Assembly: GCF_901873445.1 (NCBI RefSeq) | Contig: NZ_CABFLN010000053.1 | Location: 38,783-102,782, forward strand | DNA: 64,000 nucleotides | Direction of reading: 5' to 3' | Source: Gemella haemolysans | Lineage (GTDB): Bacteria; Bacillota; Bacilli; Staphylococcales; Gemellaceae | Part shown: piece after piece, positions 36,632-45,272 of the stretch | How positions within the stretch are numbered: the first letter of the stretch is position 1 | Layout of the letters: each line of letters begins with the position of its first letter | Position numbers and translations under genes: made by a program | Notes under the pieces: generated by a model | What the model was told of the DNA's origin: nothing | Databases searched by the model: none | What the model saw: only the letters and a program-made list of their open reading frames with translations

Positions 36632-37984
36632 TTATCTCATTGTTACAAATTCTTCAGAACCTGTTGGGTGAATCGCTACTGTGTTATCGAAATCACGTTT
36701 TGTTGCTCCCATTTTAATAGCAACAGCAAAACCTTGAATCATTTCATCTACACCATAACCAATTCCATGTAATCCTACAACTTTCTCCTCTTCACCAAGA
36801 GTAATAAGTTTCATAAAACATGGTTGTCTGTGGCTAGTTATTGCTGAATACATTGGAGTAAATGAAGATTTATAAACTTTAATATTTTCTTCACCAAATT
36901 CTTTAATAGCTTGCTCTTCTGTATATCCAATAGAACCAATCGCTGGGTGTGAGAATACTACTGTAGCAACGTTAGTGTAATCTAAGTGCTCTTCAGGTTT
37001 ATTATTAAATAATCTTTCTGATAATCTACGCCCTGCTGCAACTGCAACTGGAGTTAACGCTAAGCGCCCTGTTACATCACCTACTGCATAAATTCCTTCA
37101 ACATTAGTATTTTGGAATTTATCTGTAGGAATAAATCCACGTTCATCAAGTTCTACACCTGCGGCTTCTAAATTAAGGTTTTCAGTCAACGGTTTTCTAC
37201 CAATTGCCCAAATTAATAAATCTACTGTTGTTTCGCGTCCATCTTCAAGTACTAAAGTAACACTGTCATCATCATTCTTCACAACTTTTTTAGGAATAGC
37301 ATTTGTGTGAAGAATTGGACCTTCTTCATTTATAACTTTTACTAAAGTATCTACTATATCTCTGTCAAAAGTTCTTAAAGGACGATCACGTCGTACAAAT
37401 AAGTGAGTATCAACACCAAGACCGTGGAACACTCCAGCAAGTTCAACCGCGATATATCCGGCACCTACTACTGCAATACGTTTTGGTAATTGTTTTAACG
37501 CAAAAACTTCATTAGATGTAACACCATACTCAGCTCCCTCAACATTAGGAATAGTTGGTTGTCCACCAGTTGCTATTAGTATGTGATCAGCAGTATACTG
37601 TTCTCCATTTACTTCAACTGTATTTTTGTTAACGAACTTAGCATATCCTCTTACTAAATCAACTTTATTATTATTTAAACCACGTTCATAAGAACCATGA
37701 ATTCTATCAATATATGCAGAACGATTACCTACTAATTTTGAAAAATCAAATTCTAAATTTTCAAAACTAAATCCATAGTCATTAGCATATGATTTTAAAC
37801 TCTCAGATATTTGTGATGCATGCCACATAACTTTTTTAGGAACACATCCAACATTTACACATGTTCCACCTAATTCATTTCCCTCTATTAACAATCCTTT
37901 TACACTGTACATTGCAGCTCGGTTAATTGAAGCTATTCCTCCGCTTCCTCCACCAATCGCAATATAATCATAATGTTTTGCCAT
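36632..37984 (-). CDS. gor: Glutathione-disulfide reductase-like flavoprotein
   Basis: The protein has 450 residues. FAD-binding '[17 protein letters not shown]', redox pair C42/C47 in '[13 protein letters not shown]', NAD(P)-binding '[15 protein letters not shown]' with 'FVRRDRPLR' (Arg pair favouring NADPH) and the C-terminal '[11 protein letters not shown]' with catalytic His-Glu identify a disulfide reductase of the glutathione reductase group. It probably reduces glutathione disulfide or an equivalent thiol. The frame can begin at 38020, but GAGGTG precedes ATG 37984, which gives the family N-terminus. Thioredoxin-like gene divergently adjacent. Confidence 0.92.
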   Translation of the reverse strand: MAKHYDYIAIGGGSGGIASINRAAMYSVKGLLIEGNELGGTCVNVGCVPKKVMWHASQISESLKSYANDYGFSFENLEFDFSKLVGNRSAYIDRIHGSYERGLNNNKVDLVRGYAKFVNKNTVEVNGEQYTADHILIATGGQPTIPNVEGAEYGVTSNEVFALKQLPKRIAVVGAGYIAVELAGVFHGLGVDTHLFVRRDRPLRTFDRDIVDTLVKVINEEGPILHTNAIPKKVVKNDDDSVTLVLEDGRETTVDLLIWAIGRKPLTENLNLEAAGVELDERGFIPTDKFQNTNVEGIYAVGDVTGRLALTPVAVAAGRRLSERLFNNKPEEHLDYTNVATVVFSHPAIGSIGYTEEQAIKEFGEENIKVYKSSFTPMYSAITSHRQPCFMKLITLGEEEKVVGLHGIGYGVDEMIQGFAVAIKMGATKRDFDNTVAIHPTGSEEFVTMR

Positions 37985-38234
37985 ATTTTCACCTCTATAA
38001 TATTGTATAGCTTTTATCAATTAAAGTTTAGTATTTATATAAATAATTATATCACACAAATCTAATCTCTATATCACATATTATGCAACATTTAGCAATT
38101 AAATTCAATATATTTGCTTACATTTGTAATCAAAATTGAAAATGAAAACTTAAAATGAAAATTAGAAACTAAGCATTCTTCATGCTAACAATTAATTTTT
38201 GTGATATAATCTTAGTCATAAATGAGGTGATTAT

Positions 38235-38561
38235 ATGTTTAATTATATAGAAAAATTAAATTCTATAGAACAATTTAAAGTATTAAAAGAAGATAATGAA
38301 AAAATTGTCTTTGTATTTTCTGCGACGTGGTGTCCAGATTGTATCATGTTAGACCGTTACTTAGAAGAAACGATGAACAAGTTTCCTGAAATAAAATTTA
38401 TCTACGTTAACCGTGATGATTATCCGGAAATAGCTCAAGCTCTTGATATTTTTGGTATTCCTTCTTTTGTAGGTTACAAAAATAATGTAGAAGTTAGTCG
38501 ATTCGTATCTAGACTAGCTAAAACTCAAAAAGAAGTAGAAGAATTTTTAAAGAAAATTTAG
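38235..38561 (+). CDS. Thioredoxin-family protein
   Basis: The protein has 108 residues with a thioredoxin fold. The active site is C33-P-D-C36 in 'FSATWCPDCIMLD', with the cis-Pro in 'IFGIPSFVGY'. The CPDC active site and weak similarity elsewhere suggest the YtpP-like group and not the main TrxA. TGAGGTGATT precedes the ATG. Divergent from gor, and both may serve thiol redox homeostasis. Confidence 0.88.
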   Translation: MFNYIEKLNSIEQFKVLKEDNEKIVFVFSATWCPDCIMLDRYLEETMNKFPEIKFIYVNRDDYPEIAQALDIFGIPSFVGYKNNVEVSRFVSRLAKTQKEVEEFLKKI

Positions 38562-38570
38562 TATCACTAA

Positions 38571-38604
38571 AAACTCCTATATAGATTTTTCTATATAGGA
38601 GTTT
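38571..38604 (+). terminator. Terminator after the thioredoxin-like gene
   Basis: A perfect 14-bp stem, AAACTCCTATATAG (38571-38584) with CTATATAGGAGTTT (38591-38604). Confidence 0.85.
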
Positions 38605-38801
38605 AATCGAACCCAAAAATCATTACTATATCATTATAGGCCCTATTTCTTTATCATAGTATATACCCATTCCCCTAGTTCTATTAACTGAATGATTAAC
38701 TAAATTTAATAGTTATTTTGCATAAAGTTGGAATTTCGAATGAAAAATGATACTCTTAATCCCATACTACTCCTTAAATAACTATATTATTGTATTAATA
38801 A

Positions 38802-39848
38802 TTATTCTATATCTTCATTTGATTTGATTAATACTTTTATCTCTTTTCCCGACATTACCGCTTCAAATGCATTTCGAGTGTTCTCTAATGAAAATATTTT
38901 AGTAATCATTTTATCTGTAGCAATTTTATTATTTGCTAATAAATCTAACGCTAAATCCCATGACGATGGTTTTTGAGATCTCGAACCAATATAGCGTATT
39001 TCTCTTTGAATAATACTTTCCTGATTAAGTTCATTCATTTTTTTAGCAAATAATCCAATTTGAACAAAATCACCTTTTTTCTTAACAAGTGGCAAAGCAT
39101 TATTTACTGCGAATACAGATCCTGAACAATCAAATATTTTATCAACACCATATCCATCAGTTTCTTTTAATATAACTTCTCTTAAATCTTCAACTAGGCT
39201 ATCCACCGTCACATCGATTCCTATTTCTTTAGCTAAATCTAATCGTGGTTTATCTTTTGTAATCCCTGTAATTATAACTTTTGCTCCATTAGCTTTTGCC
39301 ACTTGTGCAGCTAATAACCCTATTGGTCCCGGCCCAATAACAAGAACAGTTTCCCCCTCTTTTATTGATGTTTTTTCCATAACAGAGTGAGTACAACATG
39401 CTAATGGCTCAGTTAAAGAAGCTGCTTTCAAGCTCACTGTTTCTGGTAGAACATGACAACTTTCTTCTCTTGACAATACATATTTTGCCATACTACCGTT
39501 AGCCTGTGTACCTATTCCTTTTCTATTATCACATAAGTTATAATCTTTCGATTTACAGTATATACATTGTTCACAAGTTTCAAAAGTAGTTTCACTAGTA
39601 ACTCTATCCCCAACTTTCACATTTTTAACATCTGGTCCTACTTCAACTACAACTCCCGAAAACTCATGACCTAATGTAACTGGTAATCCTTTAGCATTAT
39701 ATTCTCCTTTGAAAGTATGAATATCCGACCCACATATTCCGGTGTATGCTACTTTAATTTTTACCCTATCACCATATACTTGAGGTTCTTCAACATCCAA
39801 TAATTCTAAATTATCATAACCTACTTTTGTTTTTACTGCTGCTAACAT
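38802..39848 (-). CDS. Zinc-dependent alcohol/polyol dehydrogenase (sorbitol dehydrogenase-like)
   Basis: A medium-chain dehydrogenase of 348 residues. Catalytic zinc ligands lie in 'TGICGSDIHTFKG' and 'LGHEFSGVV', the structural zinc cluster in 'CEQCIYCKSKDYNLC', and the nucleotide-binding motif is 'VIGPGPIGLLAAQVAK'. It is last in the galactitol-type PTS operon, 17 bases after the GatD-like gene. The likely role is oxidation of an incoming polyol or its phosphate; substrate inferred from context. Confidence 0.85.
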   Translation of the reverse strand: MLAAVKTKVGYDNLELLDVEEPQVYGDRVKIKVAYTGICGSDIHTFKGEYNAKGLPVTLGHEFSGVVVEVGPDVKNVKVGDRVTSETTFETCEQCIYCKSKDYNLCDNRKGIGTQANGSMAKYVLSREESCHVLPETVSLKAASLTEPLACCTHSVMEKTSIKEGETVLVIGPGPIGLLAAQVAKANGAKVIITGITKDKPRLDLAKEIGIDVTVDSLVEDLREVILKETDGYGVDKIFDCSGSVFAVNNALPLVKKKGDFVQIGLFAKKMNELNQESIIQREIRYIGSRSQKPSSWDLALDLLANNKIATDKMITKIFSLENTRNAFEAVMSGKEIKVLIKSNEDIE

Positions 39849-39865
39849 ATTATTATCCTCTTTTC

Positions 39866-40909
39866 TTATAATTCTGGAAGAATAAGGACTTTCCCAAATG
39901 GTTCTGTTCTTCCTAATATCATTTCAAAAGCTTTATCAACATCTTTCAATGTAAATTTATGTGTAATTAAGCTTTCTACATCAATTTTATTTTTAGAAAT
40001 TAATTCTATTGCATTAGTCCATTCTCTACCTGGGAACGGGGCTGAATAAGAATTCCAAGAACCTTTTAAAGTCAACTCTTTTCTAAATATGCTCTCAAAT
40101 GCTTTTTCTTTAAGTGTTATATCTTTATAAGCAATTCCTAAATAACCAACTTTACCATGCTTCTTAGTTAATAATAAGGCCTGCTCTTGTGTAACAACAC
40201 TACCCGCACATTCTAAAGAAATATCTGCACCTTTTTCATCAGTATATTCGTTTACTTTCTCTTCTAAATTTTCAGATAATGGATTTATAATCTGAGTAGC
40301 TCCCAACTTTCTAGCTAATTCTAATTTTCTATCATCAATATCAACAACTATTACTTTCCCAGCTCCTGCAGCCTTAGTTGCCTGTAAGACTAACATTCCT
40401 ATAGTTCCAGCCCCTAATACAACAACACTATCTCCTAGATTTATATCTATTCCCATAACTGCATGCATTACAACTGCTAATGGTTCAATGAAGCTTGCCT
40501 TAGTATATTCTAAATCTCCTATTTTCAAAAGATTTTCCTCAGGTATAACGGAATATTCTGCAAAACCACCGAATCTATGTGATCCAATCATAGTGTAATT
40601 TTCACACATTGAATATAAGGATTGTTTACAATATTCACATTCATTACATGGCATAAAAGGAACACAGACAACTCTATCACCTTTCTTAAATTTTGTGACC
40701 TTATCTCCAAATCCAACTACTTCTCCACAGTATTCATGACCAATTACTGCTGGATATCCATATTTCCATTTAGTTTGCATCTTGTGAATATCTGAGCCAC
40801 ATATTCCACAAGAATGAACTTTTATTCTTATATCATTTTCACCTAATTTATGTTCCTCTATTTCTTTATATTCAAATTTTTTATGCTCGTACATAACCGA
40901 AGCTTTCAT
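39866..40909 (-). CDS. gatD: Galactitol-1-phosphate 5-dehydrogenase-like zinc alcohol dehydrogenase
   Basis: The protein has 347 residues. Catalytic zinc ligands lie in 'CGICGSDIHKM' and 'IGHEYCGEV', the structural cluster is 'CNECEYCKQSLYSMC', and the Rossmann motif is 'VLGAGTIGMLVLQATKA'. 'KGSWNSYSAPFPGREW' is characteristic of GatD. It would oxidise galactitol 1-phosphate to tagatose 6-phosphate after PTS uptake. Directly downstream of the GatABC-like genes. No tagatose-6-P kinase or aldolase is in the window. Confidence 0.85.
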   Translation of the reverse strand: MKASVMYEHKKFEYKEIEEHKLGENDIRIKVHSCGICGSDIHKMQTKWKYGYPAVIGHEYCGEVVGFGDKVTKFKKGDRVVCVPFMPCNECEYCKQSLYSMCENYTMIGSHRFGGFAEYSVIPEENLLKIGDLEYTKASFIEPLAVVMHAVMGIDINLGDSVVVLGAGTIGMLVLQATKAAGAGKVIVVDIDDRKLELARKLGATQIINPLSENLEEKVNEYTDEKGADISLECAGSVVTQEQALLLTKKHGKVGYLGIAYKDITLKEKAFESIFRKELTLKGSWNSYSAPFPGREWTNAIELISKNKIDVESLITHKFTLKDVDKAFEMILGRTEPFGKVLILPEL

Positions 40910-40939
40910 TTTATATACCTCTCTTTTCTAATTAAAACA

Positions 40940-40986
40940 GCACCATAATCAACTACTTTCTACTAAAGATTATAGAACTATGGTGC
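40940..40986 (-). other. Intercistronic stem-loop between gatC and gatD
   Basis: GCACCATA (40940-40947) and TATGGTGC (40979-40986) are perfect complements around a 31-base loop with further internal pairing (ATAATC/GATTAT). With no U tract it is more likely an mRNA processing or stability element than a terminator. Confidence 0.55.
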
Positions 40987-41015
40987 CATAGAAATTTATT
41001 ATTAACAATTATATT

Positions 41016-42281
41016 TTAATAAAATAATTGTGAGAATTTTAAGATAACCCAGTTAAAGAAGTTACCACCCATGTCTAATGAACTTAAACTTGTATGTCCA
41101 TGACTATATTGTTCTAATCCTTGCATCATTTGCGTATGAACTCCGATGAAGTCTGTTGCCATAAGTAATGATAAAGCAATTACCACTGTTCCAGCTAATA
41201 CTGAGTGGAAGATATTCCCTTTTCTACTTGCTACGATGAATGATACGTAGAACGGAATAGTAGCTAAGTCCCCAAATGGTAAAACTTTGTTACCAGGAAT
41301 AATGATTGCTAATAGTAATGTAATTGGAACTAAGATTAATCCTGTTGAAATGTTAGATGGATGTCCAATTGAAACCGCAGCGTCAAGACCAATGTATAGG
41401 TCTCTACCTTTGTAACGCGTTTTCATAAAGTCACGTACAGATTCAGAAATTGGGATTAATCCTTCCATTAATAATTTAACCATACGAGGCATTAATAACA
41501 TGAATGCTCCCATCGCAATACCTGTTTTTAATACTAAACCAACATCTCTCCAGTTAACTAATGCTTGTAAAATCATACCTAAGAATGTACCTACTACCAT
41601 TGGTTCACCAAAGATACCAAAACGTTTTTGAATTGTTTCAGAGTCTATATGAATATCTTTAATAACTGGAATTTTAGCTATCAGCCAACCAATTGGAATG
41701 CCTACAAATCCGAATGCTGCTGTAGATCCTGTTGGTAATGAGATACCTTTTAGACCATACACATCTTGAACCATTTTTTGAGTTCTATCTGCCATTAATA
41801 ATACCATTACTTCGTATAGAACAGCACATAAAATACTGAATGACCATGAACCTCCTGATACTATGTATCCTGTTGCTCCAGCTGCAATAAAATGCCAGTA
41901 GTTCCAAATATCAATATCCAATGTTCTAGTTAGTTTTAATGCAATCATAATAACGTTAACTAAAGCACATATAGGAATTAAAATTGCTGCTACAGGTGAT
42001 GCCCAAGAGCCTGCCGCTGCCCCTGGCCAGCCAACATCAATAGTACTTAATGAAATACTATATTTTTCTACTAATTGCTCTGTAATAGGGCCTAAATTAG
42101 TAGTTAAAATACCCACAACTAGGTTAATACCTACAAACCCAATCCCTATAGTTAGTGCACTACGAACAGCTTTACCTACAGGTACTCTAAATATAATAGC
42201 TAAAATAAAGATTGCTATTGGTAAGATAACAGTAGGTCCTAAACCTAATATATAATTTGTTATATCTAATAATTTTTGCAT
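41016..42281 (-). CDS. gatC: PTS galactitol-type EIIC membrane component
   Basis: The protein has 421 residues with about ten membrane helices. 'GPTVILPIAIFILAIIFR' at the N-terminus, 'VGWPGAAAGSWASP', 'TGSTAAFGFVGIPIGW' and 'GLDAAVSIGHPSNISTGLIL' are diagnostic of the galactitol EIIC (GatC) family. It forms the sugar channel with EIIB and EIIA encoded just upstream. The true polyol (galactitol or a related alcohol) cannot be settled by sequence. Confidence 0.92.
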   Translation of the reverse strand: MQKLLDITNYILGLGPTVILPIAIFILAIIFRVPVGKAVRSALTIGIGFVGINLVVGILTTNLGPITEQLVEKYSISLSTIDVGWPGAAAGSWASPVAAILIPICALVNVIMIALKLTRTLDIDIWNYWHFIAAGATGYIVSGGSWSFSILCAVLYEVMVLLMADRTQKMVQDVYGLKGISLPTGSTAAFGFVGIPIGWLIAKIPVIKDIHIDSETIQKRFGIFGEPMVVGTFLGMILQALVNWRDVGLVLKTGIAMGAFMLLMPRMVKLLMEGLIPISESVRDFMKTRYKGRDLYIGLDAAVSIGHPSNISTGLILVPITLLLAIIIPGNKVLPFGDLATIPFYVSFIVASRKGNIFHSVLAGTVVIALSLLMATDFIGVHTQMMQGLEQYSHGHTSLSSLDMGGNFFNWVILKFSQLFY

Positions 42282-42308
42282 AACGTTTCTCCTTTATTTA
42301 TTTTTTAA

Positions 42309-42587
42309 TTATCTTAAGTGACTTAAAATTTCTTCATCTAACTCTTCTTCACCAATCCCCATAATATAATTAGTTGCAATTATACTAGGAATTGAGTAGG
42401 TAGTTGGTAAAATTGTAGTTGAAACTATCAAATCCGCCTCATTTTGCAAACTAGCAGCTTCTGCTATTTTAATTTGTTTAATATCTACATCAAGATTATG
42501 TTTTTTTATCAATTCTTCAACTCTAGATACAACTATTGTTGATGTCGCTATACCTGCACCACATGCAATTAATACTTTTTTTGTCAT
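42309..42587 (-). CDS. gatB: PTS galactitol-type EIIB component
   Basis: A cytosolic phosphocarrier of 92 residues. The phosphorylated Cys9 lies in 'VLIACGAGIATSTIVVSRVE', the GatB/lactose-type P-loop, and 'DLIVSTTILP' follows. It transfers phosphate from EIIA to the sugar. It lies 27 bases before gatC and 4 bases after the EIIA gene. Confidence 0.93.
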   Translation of the reverse strand: MTKKVLIACGAGIATSTIVVSRVEELIKKHNLDVDIKQIKIAEAASLQNEADLIVSTTILPTTYSIPSIIATNYIMGIGEEELDEEILSHLR

Positions 42588-42591
42588 TTTC

Positions 42592-43053
42592 TTAAATCTC
42601 CTTATTTTTTATAATATTTAAAATTTGCTTTTTATTATTAATCTGTATGATTTTATTATAAAAATCTTCATCAGAAAATTTTTTTATAACACTTGATAGT
42701 GCTTTTACTTGATTTTCATTTTTACTAATTAGCAGTAACAGAAAAACATTTACTTCAAGATCTTTTGAATTCGTAGCCATATCCCTGAATATTACGCTCT
42801 GTTTCGGTTTTACTACGGCTATTGCATCTTTTTTTATATATTTGGAATCTGTATGTGGAATAGCTATACAATATTTAGGAAACTCAAGTCCTGTTGGAAA
42901 TGTTTTTTCTCTTTCTATTACAGATTCTGTATACCCATCATTTATATATTTTTTTTTGTTTAATTCTTTTGAAACATTATTTAAAACTTCCAAAAAGTTA
43001 TTTCCCTCAACACCCAAATATATATTATCTTCCGAAAACAATTCATCTAACAT
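42592..43053 (-). CDS. gatA: PTS EIIA component (fructose/mannitol-type fold, galactitol system)
   Basis: The protein has 153 residues. The phospho-His67 lies in 'FPKYCIAIPHTDSKYIKK', with 'REKTFPTGLEFP' before it, as in PTS EIIA type 2 domains. The frame extends to 43092, but AAAGGAGG lies just before ATG 43053, which is therefore the start. First dedicated transport subunit in the operon. Confidence 0.9.
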   Translation of the reverse strand: MLDELFSEDNIYLGVEGNNFLEVLNNVSKELNKKKYINDGYTESVIEREKTFPTGLEFPKYCIAIPHTDSKYIKKDAIAVVKPKQSVIFRDMATNSKDLEVNVFLLLLISKNENQVKALSSVIKKFSDEDFYNKIIQINNKKQILNIIKNKEI

Positions 43054-43066
43054 ATAAATACCTCCT

Positions 43067-43459
43067 TTACACATATTTTGAAATTTCTTCAAATTTTCTT
43101 TTATTACTCTTTAATATTATATTTCTTTTATTTTCTATTAAAAGATTTCTTACAATATTTCTAGCTTTATCTTCAGCTTCTTTGTCATTCTCTTTTATCA
43201 AAATAAACAATACATCATCTTCAAAATTATCTACTCTTACTACTATATTTTCTTTAATATTATTATTTATTAAATGTGGTAAATAAAAATTTTTATCTAC
43301 CTTTATACAACCTAATTCTTCTCTTGCTTCCAAATCCTTCAAAAATATTTGCTTTGAAAATATCCATGAATTATTCTCTAAATAACTTGCTACGTCAATA
43401 TAAATATCTTCTAACCTTACTTTTTTTTCATTATTAAATACTCTAAACTTCATTGCCAT
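43067..43459 (-). CDS. Detached EIIA-like domain protein, probable partner of the PRD regulator
   Basis: About 130 residues. 'FLKDLEAREELGCIKVDKNF' then 'YLPHL' is the EIIA type 2 pattern with the His in L-P-H. The remainder is diverged. In MtlR/GatR-type regulators such a domain is normally fused at the C-terminus. Here the regulator ends and this frame starts within the same few bases (three nested ATGs at 43465, 43459 and 43453). The ATG at 43459 gives the best spacing from AAAGG. It probably senses phosphorylation state in trans. Confidence 0.7.
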   Translation of the reverse strand: MAMKFRVFNNEKKVRLEDIYIDVASYLENNSWIFSKQIFLKDLEAREELGCIKVDKNFYLPHLINNNIKENIVVRVDNFEDDVLFILIKENDKEAEDKARNIVRNLLIENKRNIILKSNKRKFEEISKYV

Positions 43460-44927
43460 TACCATACACCTTTCTGTTAATATTCTGAATATCTTCATCA
43501 TTTAGCATAACATTTACGAAAACAGCATCTTGTTTATCTTCTAGTTTCACTGTAGATATTATAAAACTAATTTTACTCAAGTCATAAAACTTTATATCTT
43601 TAGTAGACACAACATCTACTACTTCTATATTTTTAAGCTTATCTTCTATTCTTTTTTTTAAAAATAGAGATGTACCAAAACCACTATTACAAACTAATAC
43701 TACTTTTGTTTTTAAATTGTTCAATTTTAATATTGACTCAGTATATACAGTTAAATACGCTATTTCATCCTCACTTATTTCTTCTGATAATATTTTTCTT
43801 GCTAATACACTCACATCGGAGAACTGTTTCGAATAGCCTTCTTTTATTTTATTTAACAAAGGATTTTTTATGCTAATTCCATATTTTAATCGTCTCATTA
43901 ATGCTCTGATATGCAGTATAAATAAATAATAAATATTATCTCTATTTTCATTTGCCTTATTATTTGTATTAGAAACAGCTTCTAGAAATTCATTAACAAT
44001 GTTTTCAATTTCTTCTTTCACCTCAAAATCAACATCATTATTTAAATTCCCTACTCCCATGCTAACAAGATACTGATAGATGTAATAAATTTCATTGGGT
44101 GGTAAACTTATAAAGAATTCATTCTCAATATCAGCAGCAATACTCTCAGCTTCATAATAGAATTTTTTATCAGTTATATTAGGAAATTCATTATTTTCTA
44201 AATAATTTTCACTATTTATTCTTTCTATTGCAATAAGTAAATGAACTACTAAATTAATATAATACAAATCACCTATTGTATACGGAAGATTTTTTTCGTG
44301 TTTCGATATAATTCTTTCAACTATTTCTATTTTTCTAAAATCAAATTTAGAAGATAGTTCTTTTAATGTATTTTTTTCAATTCTATCGGAATAATATACT
44401 TCTGCATTTTCATCTTCTGTAAATGAATAATCTCGAATTAAATTCATTATATTTTTTCTAATATTTTTCTCATCACCAATTATTTTAGTTCCTAATCTCG
44501 TTTTTTCTAATTTTATATTCTCATTAGCAAGTCTATCTTCTAAATAATTTAAATCATTTACTATACTCGATTTTCCCACAAAGTTCATTTCGGCTAGTTC
44601 TTCAATAGAAGTATAGTTTTTTGAATTTATTAATAAATAATATAATATATTAACTCTACGTTCTTCTAAAGAATACTTAACTAATTGCTTTTGAGGAATT
44701 TTTTCAATGAGAAAATTCGAAAACAACATTTTTATTCCACTACCTTGTTTTTTTAATAGTTTAATCTCTTTTACATCCTTAACTATTTTTTCTATATCCC
44801 TGTAAACCGTTTTAGTAGATATCCCCATTTTTTCTGCAATAACATGTACAGGTAAGAAATCTTCTGCTTCTTTTAATATCTGTAACAATTCTACTTGGCG
44901 ATTTTCTAATTTTCTTATCATCCTCAT
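43443..44927 (-). CDS. PRD-domain transcriptional activator (MtlR/LicR-like), lacking a fused EIIA domain
   Basis: The protein has 494 residues. Two helix-turn-helix domains ('VIAEKMGISTKTVYRDIEKI' and 'EELAEMNFVGKSSIVNDLNY') are followed by two PTS-regulation domains (about 175-400, with 'HEKNLPYTIGDLYYINLVVH' and 'ENRDNIYYLFILHIRALMRR'). An EIIB-like domain then contains the Cys in 'VVLVCNSGFGTSLFLKKRI'. The usual EIIA tail is encoded separately by the next gene. It is the likely activator of this PTS operon. SD GGGAGGGATG precedes the ATG. Confidence 0.9.
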   Translation of the reverse strand: MRMIRKLENRQVELLQILKEAEDFLPVHVIAEKMGISTKTVYRDIEKIVKDVKEIKLLKKQGSGIKMLFSNFLIEKIPQKQLVKYSLEERRVNILYYLLINSKNYTSIEELAEMNFVGKSSIVNDLNYLEDRLANENIKLEKTRLGTKIIGDEKNIRKNIMNLIRDYSFTEDENAEVYYSDRIEKNTLKELSSKFDFRKIEIVERIISKHEKNLPYTIGDLYYINLVVHLLIAIERINSENYLENNEFPNITDKKFYYEAESIAADIENEFFISLPPNEIYYIYQYLVSMGVGNLNNDVDFEVKEEIENIVNEFLEAVSNTNNKANENRDNIYYLFILHIRALMRRLKYGISIKNPLLNKIKEGYSKQFSDVSVLARKILSEEISEDEIAYLTVYTESILKLNNLKTKVVLVCNSGFGTSLFLKKRIEDKLKNIEVVDVVSTKDIKFYDLSKISFIISTVKLEDKQDAVFVNVMLNDEDIQNINRKVYGNGNEV

Positions 44928-44941
44928 CCCTCCCTGTTTAT

Positions 44942-45007
44942 ATTATAATACGTTTTCATAAAAGACAGAATACCATTTAATGTCTATATTAATATGGACA
45001 TTAAATG
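44942..45007 (-). promoter_or_regulatory. gat operon promoter with a cre-like site and a 34-bp palindromic operator
   Basis: On the minus strand TATAAT (44947-44942) lies ~15 bases before the SD. Partly overlapping it, TTATGAAAACGTATTATAAT resembles a CcpA cre site. About 27 bases further upstream is a near-perfect palindrome (44974-45007) with arms CATTTAATGTC and GACATTAAATG around an AT-rich centre. The position suits an activator such as the PRD regulator. Assignment of binding proteins is inference. Confidence 0.6.
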
Positions 45008-45200
45008 ATTTTCTACTGATATACACCAATTATTATTGTATTAATATCAAGTAAATAATTATTTTAAAAAGATAATATCATATTATTTATATTATTTTTT
45101 TAAAATTTTTAAAATTAACCTTTATACAAAAATAACACTAAATAATTTTTATTATTTTTTAATATAATAAAAAATTAAATAAATAACGTTTAAATAAAAA
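45008..45200. other. AT-rich non-coding gap
   Basis: Very AT-rich sequence between the gat operator and the terminator of the secreted-protein gene. No gene, repeat or RNA recognised. Confidence 0.6.
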
Positions 45201-45201
45201 T

Positions 45202-45246
45202 AAAAGGATGCTTATCTCTGCTCAGCACAGATAAACATCCTTTTAT
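45202..45246 (-). terminator. Terminator after the InlB-like secreted protein gene
   Basis: AAAAGGATGCTTATCT pairs with AGATAAACATCCTTTT around a CTGCTCAGCAC loop; the minus strand ends TTATTTTTATTT. Confidence 0.9.
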
Positions 45247-45272
45247 TATCTCATATTTAATAACCATTCTTT

